Part shown: in pieces, positions 1-11,758 of the stretch
Position numbering within the stretch: the stretch's first letter is position 1
Layout: every line of letters begins with the position of its first letter
From: Tubiluchus corallicola
Taxonomy: Eukaryota; Priapulida; Priapulimorpha; Priapulimorphida; Tubiluchidae
Reading direction: 5' to 3'
DNA length: 52,500 bases
Assembly: GCA_030141605.1 (NCBI GenBank)
Contig: JAQGDQ010000598.1
Coordinates: forward strand, 63,769 to 116,268
Translations under genes and position numbers: made by a program
Notes under the pieces: model-generated
What the model was told of the DNA's origin: nothing
Databases searched by the model: none
Seen by the model: the letters and a program-made list of their open reading frames with translations, nothing else

Positions 1-1240
1 TATATTTAGTTCGCCATCTGGTGGAACGGTTTAGAGTTTCTGTGATGGAAAATGGTCAGTATTGCTTAGCTCAAAGTTTCAAAGTTTTTTCAAGTCCGGT
101 TGGATTTGAGTTATGCGGAGTCCACTGTCTTCCCAGCTAAATAGCTTTGCTGGTTCATCAAACGTGGCGTTTTTTCAACATTTGTCAGATCTCATGTAAA
201 AATAACATTTTGCTATCAAACAGCTACTGTAACATGTGTAAAAACGTCGTGAAAACTCACTAAGCTGCTGGTTTACTCTGCATATGTCTTCTTATTCATA
301 GTTAGTTATATATGTATTTCAAACAGCACAGCCTAAATCTAAAAGTGGAGTAAAATTGAACGAAAACTCTGTCCCATAAGGATTTGAAATCAGTAAGCAT
401 GTAATGGCTTTTTTGCAGTTAGTAAAAAATGTCTCATTGAAGGTTTCCCTGCTTGCTTGTCATCTTAAGGAGGGCAAAGAAAGGTTGCAATGGTATCTGT
501 AAATTTTGTTTATTATCAGAAATAACTTGCTATTTATTGTGATAATTAAAAATGTTTTTGTTTTGAATTTATTTGTTGCTGCTGGCACACTTTCAACTGT
601 TGTTAAGATTCTGATGCGAATTGTTAAAGCATTGATTTACTCAAAATATTTCTGCTTTTCAGTCACTTCCGAATTGAGAAACTCATGTAAATCAATTAAT
701 TTGATTTATATCGTACAAAAAATAAAGAAAAATGAATTAATCAGGAGTTGGGCGGCCGTAATGACACACGTGTAATTTTAGTTGGGTCACCTTGACATGA
801 ATGAGTTCTGACTTGAATACATATCGACTTGGTAACAGAACTATTGGTAATAATTAACTTTGGACAGGTTTGTTTAAATGAATCGCCTTAAACTCATCTC
901 TATCTGATACCAAATGTGAAAGAAAATTCAATCACATTACTGTACATGATTGTCAAAAGTCAGTCATGCCACAGTGCTGAAGTTTTATATAAAGGCACTA
1001 ATGCAGTAACTACTTTTGGTGTGTTAGGCTGATAGTCTCAGTTTTAACTGTAATGATAGACCTTGTGCCTTGTGGCACTGTTTGTACCACACAGGTCGCC
1101 TGGCAATGAACAGTAGATGTCATTGATGATTTTAATGCCAGGTGCAACAGTGGAGCATCGGCCACAGGTTGTTTATTTAATAAATTTTCAAGTTTTTGGC
1201 CTCAAGCATCTGGTAAAGAGTTCCACAGATAAGCAGTCTG
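1..1240. other. A+T-rich DNA without a recognised gene
   Basis: I see no supported exon, RNA gene or repeat here. Open frames are short and A+T-driven, and the longest (about 90 codons) has no ATG start. An AATAAA hexamer near 721 could be a polyadenylation signal of an upstream gene, but nothing else supports that. Confidence 0.4.
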
Positions 1241-1258
1241 ATGAAAAAACTAGAATGG

Positions 1259-1580
1259 GGACACTCGTGCAGAACTTTGTGCACACTGGACACACACTCA
1301 TTAATACATCATAGTGTCCTCCGCTGGAGTGTGTGTGGGGGGGACAGACTGACTAGTTTCACTGCCTTCACAGTATCAAAAAACTTCGTGCACACTGAAC
1401 ATTCATTAATTCATCATAGGGTCCCCCACTCGAGCGTGTGTGTGTGTGGGGGGGGGGGGACAGACTGAATAGTTTCACTGCCTTCACAGTATCAAGAAAG
1501 TTCAGGCACACTGGACACTCACTAATTCATGATAGCACCTTCTGCTTAAGTGTGTGCGCGGGGGCGGTTTTGGCATTGGG
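1259..1580. repeat. Degenerate tandem repeat, about 116-125 bp unit
   Basis: Three diverged units follow each other. Each carries a CACACTGGACAC-like stretch, ATTCATCATAG, a GTGTGTGTGGGGGG purine tract and, in the first two, CACTGCCTTCACAGTATCAA (at about 1360 and 1476). A fourth, isolated relative (ATTCATCATAG then CTCGAGCGTGTGTAC) lies at about 2260-2300. Units differ by many substitutions and G-run length changes, so the array is old. The short open frames across it are by-products. Confidence 0.75.
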
Positions 1581-3136
1581 ACAATTTGAACAAATCTCTC
1601 TAATTGGCTTAAAACTGGCCCTGGAAAAATCACACTACTTTGTTTAATGAGCCTGACTTGGCCACAAAAACTGAAGCCAATTTAGCATCAGTGTCTTCAA
1701 TGGTGACTGACAGTTCACACATACAGTATTAACATGGAAATGGTATCAAGTCAGCTGTACAAAAGTGTTGCATAACCGGACTGAGAACAAAGTGCTTTTT
1801 GGTATTAATAACTGTTCAGAAAAAACTGTAAAGGAGTTGATTTTATACAGACAATAATAATATAAAGTTCGAATCACTAAAAAATCTTGTACTAATAAGT
1901 TTGTAGTTGAAATAAGAAAATATAATGCACTAATGCTAGTACACCACAAACAGTTAAGAGATTTTTCATACGACATGTCTTCAACGTTGCATTTCTGAAA
2001 ACTGACATTGATAGATTGACAAAGCTCTATATATTGATCGGCACAGCACAATATTGAATAAAGGAAGTGTGCCGTCACAATTGCGAAGAAAAATGCATGT
2101 ACGGTCTGCAACCATTTTTATTTTTTGCAATAAGCTGAGTGACAATTAAACTTACCAATAATTTTTAATCGTTCTTGTTACTTTTCAGTATTCTACTATC
2201 AGAGATCTAGCGCCCGACAACAGAATTTAATTAATTTCATGCTTGTGGCAGGACAAGTGAACAATTCATCATAGATCGAGTCCTCGGCTCGAGCGTGTGT
2301 ACAGGGCCCCCTCTCTTGGTGCTGAGTCCAGTTTGCAGAAATCTGTCAGATTAGCTTAACCATACTATAATCTAGAATTGTTCTCCACTGTGTTATTTTA
2401 AACTATAATGAACTAATAGTTAAACACGGACATGTGAACAAACCTTATAATCTCAAACAACTTAATCTAAACTTCTTGACATACTAACAGCTATAATGAA
2501 TAAATGATGCACAGGATTAATTATATGAATCAACGCGTTTATTATGAGTAGACTAGCGTTTTGGTGTCATTCTCAATAGAACTCATGAAAAAATAGTGCA
2601 TATATATAGTTTATTTTGCAAAACGGGTAAATATGACACTTTACTCAATTGCTATATCAAAATTAGTTCATCTGTACAATATTTAATATCAATTATATTG
2701 ATTAGTAATTAACATTTATAACTAGTGTCTGTGCACAAAAAGTCAAATAATACAACATTTAGTTGATTAACAGACTTAGCAGCATCTGTTTTTCTTTATC
2801 ATCACAAAAGCCACGTTGTGAAAGTTGTAACTGTATATTTAGGTGCTGCCATCTATTGATTCGTTACTTTAACATTCACCCCTTAATACAATTGTTTGGT
2901 CCAGTGAATATTCAAACTCACTGTATCTCCCCTATTTTACTGTAATGGGATATGTGAAGCCAAGTTCTTGCATACTTCTCTACATATATAAACTGGCTGG
3001 ATTTCACTTCTAGTCACTCACTGTCTCTCTTTCTCAGGCAGTGCAGTCGTGTAACTCATGGGACACACTGTCTCTCTGTCACACACTCAGTGCTGTGCAA
3101 CTTATTATCTTCATTTTACGTATTGTCCAGTCACAA
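1581..3136. other. Unannotated A+T-rich stretch
   Basis: No gene recognised. A 121-codon minus-strand frame at 1746-2111 opens with TTG rather than ATG, and I do not accept it as a gene. The 2255-2330 segment is a relative of the preceding tandem repeat. A TATATAAA at about 2984 followed by CT-rich sequence looks promoter-like but has no exon behind it that I can identify. Confidence 0.35.
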
Positions 3137-3774
3137 TTAAAGGACAAGAAAAGGGGTCCCTGAAGTAGGTTTCAGAAAAATCGCCTTAAAAAATTATATT
3201 ACTTTACAGCAATTTTATGCGCATATCGTATTCGTGTTGAAAGGAATTTTCGTTTGTTTTCATTTTAAATCTCCCGCAATGCTGTTCCGACGACGCCATT
3301 ACATGACGTCACTACGCAAGCGTAAATCGGGGGAAGAAAAGGCAATGTTAAATTATGTCCCAAAAAACTTTCCATGCAAATCTATATTACCTAGCTTTTA
3401 GCTTACCTACTGGAAAGACTTCTGTAACTAGGAAAAAGAATTAGTTATTTAAAATGTTTTCAGCGATTGGTAAAATGTTGCTGACTCACCTTCCAGGGTG
3501 CACCACTTACTAACCAAAAACGTATTCTTGTTTTTAGTGACAAGAAACAGTAATTTAAAATTTTACTCAGTAACGTGTACGCTACGAATGCTCTGATTAT
3601 TTTTTCAAACTTTACACACTGTTATCTAAACTTGTTTCAAATGACCTGTCATCTAGGGAGTTTAAATTTACATGTTTTATGCAGCGTGACTGCCGATTTT
3701 CGTATAGTAAATATGAAATTTTCGAGACGATTTTTTTTAAATTTATGTTTATGAAGGAATTTCCTGTGCTTTAA
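3137..3774 (+). mobile_element. TTAA-flanked MITE, family 1 copy a (T2/Kolobok-like)
   Basis: The element starts TTAAAGGACAAGAAAAGG and ends TTTCCTGTGCTTTAA, so TTAA stands at both ends and the termini are imperfect inverted repeats. Closely related copies lie at 21752-22355 (same strand) and 31241-31914 (opposite strand), which fixes the borders. It has no coding capacity. The interior holds a perfect TGACGTCA (3304-3311). The TTAAAGGRR terminus with TTAA target duplication is the published hallmark of the T2 MITEs assigned to the Kolobok superfamily; assignment here is by that terminus only. Confidence 0.75.
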
Positions 3775-3889
3775 ATGTGGCAAACCACAAGGACTTGGCG
3801 GGCACATGAAAAATGTACAATACAAGCAAATGTAACTCGGCAGAGGTGCAGACTTCAACCTATGCCCTAACATGAAAACATCACAGTCA

Positions 3890-4165
3890 AAAATTCATTT
3901 TGCCATTTTCAACCTTGACCTTTGACTTTTTGATCAATTCTTAGGTTGACTAATATTATTGAAAAAATTAGTCACTAATGAACCCGAAAACAATAGTTTT
4001 TCAAGACCTGCCTTCATGCACAAATCATAGTTTCATCCTGACTATGGGCAAAAATTCATTTTAATATATTTTGACACCGTGACATTGACCTTTGACCTTT
4101 CAGTGGTCGTTTATAGTCGGGTTTATGTGTGTCTAGCCAAACAATAAATCAAAACGGATGAAGTT
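3890..4165. repeat. Dispersed-type repeat with TGACCTTTGACC motifs
   Basis: Two loosely repeated halves each contain an AAAATTCATTTT-like stretch followed by TTGACCTTTGAC (near 3915 and 4085). The second holds TGACCTTTGACCT (4086-4098), which on the other strand is AGGTCAAAGGTCA, a perfect DR1 nuclear-receptor site. No coding potential was seen. I have no second full copy in the window, so its status as a transposon is open. Confidence 0.4.
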
Positions 4166-4334
4166 TTTAATCAGCAACAAAGGGATGTCTGGCCAAGACC
4201 TGAAAATTCTTTGCTTTTTGTTTTAAATGAAAAAATAGATGGAGCTGAAAAACCGTGTGTCTTAACCAAATTTGACACGTGGAAAAAACTTGGTCATTGT
4301 TTTTGTTCAAAAGGTCGAAAGTACACTTTGTATA

Positions 4335-4570
4335 AGTACCACATAACGAACAGGTGCAAGGTATTACATAACAAGCAGTTGTGTAGACTGCTTGAATATA
4401 AGCACTATGCAAATACATGAAATTAATGTAATGACCTTGTAGAAACTAGGTTAATAGTGTTTCTTGGTTTCTAATAGCCCAAATTAGGTTCATTCACAAT
4501 AGAGATGGGCGGGAGGCGGGACAGAACTATCAGCCTGGGGCGTCATAAAGTCTTGTTACGCCCCCCCTGA
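4335..4570 (+). repeat. Dispersed repeat B, copy 1
   Basis: The segment beginning AAGTGCCACATAACGAACAG and continuing through AACAAGCAGTTGTG and GAATATAAGC is repeated at 31015-31145 and 33462-33570 (same strand) and at 26455-26710 (opposite strand). This copy and the 26-kb copy share a longer 3' part containing GAGATGGGCGGG and ACTATCAGC. No open frame or terminal inverted repeat was recognised, so the class is unknown. Confidence 0.7.
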
Positions 4571-4851
4571 GGACGAGTGTGGAATTTAAAGTGAAAACCC
4601 TGTATCAGTAGCCTCGTGTTGCACCACTTGGCCACTGCATACTAATTGATACTGAAAGAATTTAGCAAATCTTATTGAGGCAAAGATCACCGAAAAGTCA
4701 TCGTGCTAAAAATGGATAGAATAGCAAGATTTAAGGCTCGATCAGCAAAGTTTTTGTACGATGCGGTGATTCTCACAAGAAAACACACGAAGATCAAATC
4801 AGCACGAGTGTCGCGGATTATAAATGGTTTTGCTCATTTGCAAAAAAGTAC

Positions 4852-5060
4852 TTAAAGGTAAAGAAAGTGAGGTCACGTGGTAAAACGTCACTGGTTTACT
4901 ATCCCAGTGTGCACTAAAAAACGTCGACGACTCACTAAAGATGCATTGTTGATTTTACTGATAAGATAAAGTATTTTAAACTTTTGTTTAACTAGTAAGT
5001 GAATGCTCCGATTATTTTCTTTACATTAGACAATTGTTTTGTCCAGTTTGTCAGTCTGCA
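4852..5060 (+). mobile_element. T2/Kolobok-like MITE fragment
   Basis: It starts TTAAAGGTAAAGAAAG, and about 130 bp further on contains GAATGCTCCGATTATTTT, matching the interior of family 1 (GAATGCTCTGATTATTTT near 3587). The far end was not located, so this is a diverged or truncated relative. Confidence 0.4.
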
Positions 5061-5640
5061 TGTTGCAACCCACAACATAAATAAAAATGATGAACACTTT
5101 GGTACAGGTTGATTTCCTTTATTACTGTGCTAAAAAAAGTGAAGGCGGTGTAGAGGGGGGTGGGTTTCAACATAAACAGCAGTCTGAAATAACAATAGTA
5201 AAAAGCAACATTTAGAATTTAATAATTTACCTAGGTTTAACACACTACAACAAAAATTAAATTTAAAGCGCTAACATCAGTTTAGGTAAATCAAAAAACC
5301 ACAAAATATAATTTGAAGCAAACATACCTTAACAAACTACGTTATGAAATTTGAAATCTGAACTTTACCAGCAGAGTATGAAACCTGAACTACTACTGCC
5401 CAACATACAATAGCCAGGACTCCTGTTACACCTCATTAATTTTAGTTGAAGCCCAGTAAATGGTATGTAAATAGATAGCAGAGTAAACAGCTTAAGAAAT
5501 AGGTAAATGATTTTTACAGGCAAATAACCAAAAGATGGCAGCACCTCCCTAAGATACTACAGATACTACCACTTTCTGCTAAATCTAATTATGATAAATA
5601 GTTCATAATCAACATAAAAAAAATAATAATGATGATGATG
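5061..5640. other. Unannotated stretch before the AGT array
   Basis: A+T-rich sequence with no recognised exon, RNA gene or repeat copy. It grades into short GAT/AAT triplets just before the long microsatellite. Confidence 0.4.
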
Positions 5641-5651
5641 ACAACGATGAC

Positions 5652-6253
<602 letters not shown>

Positions 6254-6625
6254 TATTGTATGTTTACTACTAACAGTACTGAAATGTGCTTTTCACTAGA
6301 TTTTTTCATGTCATATCAAGAGACAGTCTTCAATTTTGATTAAAAGTTTTTTGACATTTAAGTAGTAAAAATTATACAGAAGAAATTTACTTTGTTTATC
6401 ATTTACAGATTTGAACCCAGGTCTTTCAGATAAGAATTGAACTTTTAACTTCTACTTCCGTTACCTGCACAAGGTTTAAAAATCTATCAAACGTGAGTTT
6501 GCTTCCACATTAAAATTACTGGCCTAATTGATCATCATTATTTCAGAAACTTTTTATCCTTAATTAACTCGTAATCTAGAGCAAACCCATTTCACTCTAG
6601 TATGATGTCAAAGGGATGTAAAAGA

Positions 6626-7029
6626 CATCATTCATTCACTCGTTCGTTCGTTCATTCATTCATTCATTAATTCATTCACTCAATCATGCATTCATTCATT
6701 CATTCATTCATTCGTGCGTTTATTTATTCATTCTTTCAATCGTTCATTCATTCGTTTATTCATTCGACTGTTCGTTCGTTTATTCAATCTTTCGTTCGTT
6801 CATTCATTCGTTTATTTATTCGTTTATTCATTTATTCATTCGATTGCACGAATGTTCGTTTGCTCGTACAGTTTTCCATTCATTTAGGCATTCATTCATT
6901 CGTTCGTTCATTCTGTTTGTCTGTGTATCTGTCTGTCTCTCTGTCTGTCTGTCTGTCTGCCTGTCTGCTTGCCTGTCTGTCTGTGTCTGTCTATCTGCCT
7001 GCCTGCCTGTCTATCTATCTGTCTGTCTG
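6626..7029. repeat. (ATTC)n variant array followed by (GTCT)n
   Basis: Tetranucleotides ATTC, GTTC and ATTT alternate from about 6626 to 6905, then switch to GTCT/GCCT units to 7029. The two motifs are unrelated and abut directly. A 127-codon frame through it consists of serine/phenylalanine/isoleucine periodicity and is not a gene. Confidence 0.95.
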
Positions 7030-7969
7030 GTATTTGGCTTACTATTTTACTGACATGTCCTTTGGGTAACTAGACAATTTCAAATTAAAATTCACTAGTC
7101 ACTTCTTCGTCGAAAATTCTGTTTTTCCACTTGGCTTGTGATGTTTACTTTTCTCTAAGAAATGTTGCATCCTCCTTGGAGACCACACTGATCAATCTGA
7201 TGAGGATGCAGACTTAGAGGGATGTAAACGTGCAGCGTGTACTGATTGACCAGCATCCAGTGCCAAACACTGCAGCTCTGCTTTTATAAGGTGTCTAATA
7301 TTTCCAGTAAAATCGCCTCTCGCTCAGAGAAGCCAAGTTAACTACTATAAAATCAATAGAGCCGACTCGTAAGCACACGCGTCGTGGCTGGACGGTTTGA
7401 AGCCCGGTGACAGCTCAGTGCCTTGCCGGCTTCCCTAGTTGCGAGTGACACTGTCTCACAGCGTGGAGAATTTAATTCGTGTAACAATAACCAGGCCTAG
7501 CTAGGAAGTAAAACACACTAGCTTCGTTCGTGTGTGGAAAGTGACGTGTTGTGTGAAATTGTTTGTTTTAAACACATTAATTGGCTTTTATTAGCGTTAA
7601 TTTGCAAATAGATGATTTGAGCATTGTTGAAACTGCCTGATAAAAATTTCGCATAAAAGTTTTTTTGACATTGTAACTACTACATTCTTATGGTCAGTGC
7701 CGTGTGCCCAACTTACAATAACGTCTGAAACGTTCCTAAACATGTTTTCGTGTCCCTAAGGTTCCGTGAGAGTGGACAGCGGATCTGGAAAGGCGATGAT
7801 GGTGCAATTGTAAAACGAGTTCATGTGTTTCTGGCCGAGTCAGAAAGACAGGGTTCGTCGCTTGCTCAAGCCTCGAGTAACAGGTTTACCAACTAAGCTC
7901 ATCAGTTGATGAGAGAGAAAGAGAGAAGCAGGCAGTTGTCTTTGACGACGTTAGGAGTAAAACGAGCTC
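7030..7969 (+). promoter_or_regulatory. Upstream region and presumed 5' UTR of CNRIP1
   Basis: This stretch is richer in G+C and CpG than its surroundings, as expected for an invertebrate promoter and first exon. TTTATAAGG at about 7276-7284 is a possible TATA box, about 690 bp before the start codon. An in-frame TAA at 7958-7960 closes the reading frame just upstream of the ATG. The transcription start, and whether a 5' UTR intron exists, cannot be told from the sequence. Confidence 0.4.
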
Positions 7970-8190
7970 ATGATTCGATACCGGCCTAGAACAACCGATC
8001 CTCTCCACCTATCTATGCGCCATCCTCCGGCGAATTTCACCGCCACCGTCTCATTCCGGCTGGTGCCCGAGTCCACCACTGCCTTTTTCAAAATAGATGG
8101 TCAGCGGTTCGAAAATGAACGAACTGTAAAGTTTCACGCTCAAAGCAAGTATACGGTGGAGTTGACGTTCAAACCAAGTCAGATATTAGA
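7970..8190 (+). CDS. CNRIP1: CB1 cannabinoid receptor-interacting protein 1, first coding exon
   Basis: CNRIP1 is a small cytoplasmic beta-sandwich protein that in vertebrates binds the C-terminal tail of the CB1 receptor and modulates its signalling; invertebrates without CB1 also keep it. The exon encodes 73 codons plus two bases. The family signature is clear: residues 27-33 VSFRLVP, residues 39-47 FFKIDGQRF (vertebrate FYKVDGQRF), residues 51-54 RTVK, residues 60-70 KYTVELTFKPS. The family is about 160 residues long, so roughly half is present. The ATG at 7970 is the first after an in-frame TAA (7958-7960). Met16 (8015) is an alternative start, and the first 20 residues have no obvious counterpart in vertebrate CNRIP1. 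The exon ends at a strong donor GTAAGT (8191-8196), leaving phase 2; reading on gives a stop at 8192. I did not find later exons in the window. Confidence 0.85.
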
Positions 8191-9326
8191 GTAAGTACCT
8201 GCGTCTTATTGTATTGCTACTGTTTGTGTTTGTTGATCAGGTTATGAAAACTACATTTCCATCAGCAAACACCAACTTGTGTTTATTAATTTTTCCTATT
8301 GGTGAGTAACTGCCATGGCGAAGAGTTGCAGTACAAAGTCTGACATTATTGTTGCAAATTACAAGCCTAAACAAAAAACTACATGAATAAGTAAACACGT
8401 GACAACAGCCAGGTCTGTGCTGTTATAGTCCTGGGAAAGAACAGATAGTTCTCAACTCTGTCTTAACTTTATTTAAATGTGTAATTTGAAAAGTATATTT
8501 CAAACCTGTATTGCAACACGGCACCAAGGTGGCTGGCTCACCACTGATTGTAGCTAATAATCACAAACTAGAATGTGTTGACATAGATTATTGCAAGCAA
8601 AACTCAATTTAAACCATATAACGCAACCCAGCAAACATACTTGCCGGCATTTTATTTGCAAAATCAATAAGAAGGATCTTTGCATTTAGCTGTACATCAC
8701 TGTCATGTAGCGACCGTGTAAGGCGAAGAAAGATCGCGTGTTTTGAAAATGTTAGGCAAGTTTGACGATCTTGCAACTCCACAGATCACATATTGGCAAG
8801 GCAATGTTTAGTTTTTTTTTGCTGGATTACTGCTGTGTTTAGTTTAAACATAATTTATTATAGGATTGGATCAGACAGTTTGAGCAACATGATTTAGGAT
8901 CCTCACCACAACAGACTTTATACACTATTTACAAAAACATTTACAGTAAGAAAGGACTATAACTACATCAGGTGACAAGTTTTACTACAAGATTACATTT
9001 GACATTAGTAGAAAATGACGGTTAGAAAATATTAATGTACGAATATGTAAGACTGATGCATTTCATATCAGATAGAAACAACTGGAAGCGTTTACTGCTG
9101 TGTTTATCTGTCCTGAGAGCGGACTTTGTTAGAATTCTGCTCCCAGTGTCTACCGTTGATCACATACTGGCAAGGCAGGGTCTAGTTTTTTTCTTGTTGG
9201 ATTACTGCTGTGTTTATCTGTCTTGAGAGCGAGCGGTCTTTGTGTTAGAATTCATGTATTGTCTTCATTTCATGTATCAATTCACTACTTCCACCAGCTT
9301 TTCAGTCATACTTTAGTCCAGGTTAA
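8191..9326. other. Start of presumed CNRIP1 intron, with a short duplicated segment
   Basis: No further exon recognised. GATCACATA-TGGCAAGGCA followed by TAGTTTTTT and GGATTACTGCTGTGTTTA occurs at 8783-8841 and again at 9160-9217. The block TGCTGTGTTTATCTGTC with GAGAGCG also occurs twice (9094 and 9207). These look like local segmental duplications or an unrecognised dispersed repeat. Confidence 0.5.
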
Positions 9327-9520
9327 AGTCAACATGATCATTACACAAGATATTCAGTCGGAAACTATGTACTCCCTCTTTCAAAAACAAATATAATGAA
9401 ACAGTCATCAAAATATAATGCTGTTAAAATATGGTCATCAATTCCGCGTGAAATGAAAACTCTTAATCTTTATCAATTTAAAAAAGCATCAAAGAATTAC
9501 CTACTACAACGGTATAATTA
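9327..9520 (+). pseudogene. LINE ORF2 C-terminal fragment
   Basis: After an in-frame TAA (9324-9326) the frame encodes 63 residues ending at TAA 9518-9520. It shows the typical C-terminus of a non-LTR retrotransposon polyprotein: HYTRYS, then VKIWSSIPREMK, then QFKKASKNYLL. The reverse-transcriptase and endonuclease domains are missing, so this is a 5'-truncated dead copy. A similar C-terminus occurs at 45585-45890. The clade (CR1/L2/Jockey group) cannot be fixed from so short a piece. Confidence 0.7.
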
Positions 9521-9830
9521 ACCCACAATTTTACTCATCCTGATCTTAAGTTACTAACAAAACTTATTTTGTTGTAATGTACGTTATAACTGATGAAAAT
9601 GCTATGTAATTTAATTGTCAATTGTTCCACTTATCTGGAGGAGGACTCGAAAGCTCAATGCTCCTTCCCCCTCCTCACAGTAACTCGTTTAGTTTATAAT
9701 TTTTTTTCAATGTAATATCAATTTGTATGTATGTTTGTGTTGCTGTGGAAAAAATTCATAATTCAATTCTGCTGCCCAGTCTCTACAGTAGATGTAACAG
9801 ACGTAATATGATGATGATGGTATCAATTAT
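9521..9830 (+). mobile_element. LINE 3' UTR with stem-loop
   Basis: This follows the LINE C-terminal fragment directly. A GAGGAGG (9638-9644) pairs with CCTCCTC (9670-9676), giving a 7-bp stem about 120 bp after the stop. Similar hairpins occur in the LINE tails near 46.1 and 48.1 kb. The exact 3' border is uncertain; ATTCATAATTCAATTC near 9757 may be its tail. Confidence 0.5.
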
Positions 9831-10084
9831 AATATTATTATAATCAGAATTTCATAGTCTGTAAATTATAGCTGAGTTTATGGGCCTAATTGTTAAACAA
9901 ATGTGTAATGCATACGCTCAAACCAAAGTTGCGTTCCCATATCTATGTTAGTTTATTCTGCAAAAAATACAAATTTTCTGTAATCTACAATTACTACTTC
10001 TACAAAACTATTGAAATAAGTGCTAGAAAATAAGTGCTACACATTACTACGTTACACTAAAAAGTTAAAATGCATACATACATT

Positions 10085-10731
10085 GTTGGTCCAATATTGA
10101 GTCGAGAAGAAGCCAGAATGTCAGTAAAAGGTAGCAGTAGCAGCATAATTACAAGTCAAATTTTAAAGGTAACAGAGACGTTTGTACATAACAAGTTCCA
10201 CCTATAGTCCTATACAATATCAGAGTAGAAAAAGTAGTCTAGCTTGTTGAACTACAGTCTAATATATTGTGGCTTCTAATGCATATACTACCTTTTGAAT
10301 TGGTAGTCTAGCTTGTTGAACTACAGTCTAATATATTGTGGCTTCTAATGCATATACTACCTTGGGAAGGGGTAGTCTAGCTTATTGAACTACAGTCTAA
10401 TATATTGTGGCTTCTAATGCATATACTACCTTGGGAAGGGGTAGTCTAGCTTGCTGAACTACAGTCTAATATATTGTGGCTTCTAATGCATATACTACCT
10501 TGGGAAGGGGTAGTCTAGCTTGCTGAACTACAGTCTAATATATTGTGGCTTCTAATGCATATACTACCTAGGGAAGGGGTACTCTAGCTTGCTGAACTAC
10601 AGTCTAATATATTGTGGCTTCTAATGCATATACTACCTTGGGAAGGGGTAGTCTAGCTTGCTGAACTACAGTCTAATATATTGTGGCTTCTAATGCATAT
10701 ACTACCTTGGGAAGGGGTATTGGACCAAAAC
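10085..10731. repeat. 69-bp minisatellite (7 copies) between short inverted repeats
   Basis: The array proper is 10234-10719, with unit starts (GTAGTCTAGCTT) at 10234, 10303, 10372, 10441, 10510, 10579 and 10648: exactly 69 bp each and nearly identical. The first unit boundary reads TTTTGAATT where later units read TTGGGAAGGG. TTGGTCCAATA at about 10086-10096 is the exact inverse of TATTGGACCAA at about 10719-10729. A tandem core enclosed by short inverted repeats suggests a non-autonomous mobile element, in the style of bivalve pearl-type elements. Confidence 0.8.
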
Positions 10732-11250
10732 ATTTGTACCTGGAACAAAATGTCATGTGGCATTACGTCTTAATGACTAAACACGATCGAGGCCATGCGC
10801 CAATTTCATAAGAAGTGAAAGAATTTTGAGAAAGTTTAAAGGTATGCTGTCCTGAATAATATTTTAGTAAATATAAATACAAACAAGTAAACAGTGTATT
10901 TTAATTTTCATATCCGACGTCGTTATTTGCGTCTCTACTTTATGAAAACTTTTCTTACCATGGAAAATAATGATATTACCCATCATAATGTATGTAGGTT
11001 TAATTACCCTATATAAGAAAGTGTTTTATAGATGAAAATTGTACACAAAAAAGGACATTCACTGTTAACGGCTATAGGGCTACAACAGAAAATTGAAAAA
11101 GTAAATTTATACAAGTCCAGCAAAATGCAATTAACGCTACTGGTTTGCTAATGAGATGTTATATTTATTATTTATGTTTCGCTCAGCTGCCTGAAAATGA
11201 ATGTATTTGTAGATTGTAATGATTACTGTTACATTACGAGATGTTATCCC
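10732..11250. other. Unannotated A+T-rich stretch
   Basis: No exon recognised. TTAAAGGTATGCTG at about 10837 resembles a T2-type MITE terminus, but I could not find a partner end. Confidence 0.35.
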
Positions 11251-11256
11251 AGTTAA

Positions 11257-11589
11257 TTTACTAAACATTGTTACTTTTTGCTACAGCCTTACAAATATCA
11301 GAGTATTCATTTTGCTACCACTAATTCTATTTTTATTCTACATGCAAAATAAGTTGATTTTAAGTACAGATTTTCCCGGGCCTCTTATCTGCGGAATTCA
11401 CTACCGCTGTTTTTGAAGCAGGCGAGGTTGCACTTATCGGGGAATTATTTTCGAGTAGTGAATTCCATAGATAAGAGGTCCGAAAAAATCTGTATCTAAA
11501 AACAGCTGTTTTGCATGTAATGGTTCTAAAATAAAGCAGAATACTCTGATAATCATAAGCTTGTAGAAAACCTAGCAATGTTTAATATT
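11257..11589. repeat. Long inverted repeat (fold-back), about 150-bp arms
   Basis: The left arm runs from CTAAACATTG through TATCAGAGTATTC, ACATGCAAAA, TACAGATTTT and CTCTTATCT to GGAATTCACTAC (about 11257-11405). The right arm from about 11454 to 11589 is its reverse complement, with scattered mismatches, separated by about 48 bp. It has no protein-like frame. It could be a fold-back or hairpin MITE, or, if transcribed, a source of hairpin RNA. Confidence 0.8.
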
Positions 11590-11758
11590 TCTATTGTTAT
11601 TATTCTTTATTCTTAAAAACTATGTACAGAGTACATTCCCTTTGTTTGTAGGAATGTGTTTAAAATTCCTAAAAGCATTTACAAAGTATTAAACATATTC
11701 TAATATATATTCTAACGCATGAGACACATTGAACGACAACGATCATATACTATAGACA

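Noticed and set aside
1746-2111. 121-codon minus-strand frame with a hydrophobic, signal-peptide-like start
   Set aside because: Opens with TTG rather than ATG, has no recognisable domain, and lies in A+T-rich DNA where such frames are expected.
7380-7440. Possible tRNA (GGTTTGAAGCCCGG) upstream of CNRIP1
   Set aside because: No matching A box or acceptor and anticodon stems could be drawn.
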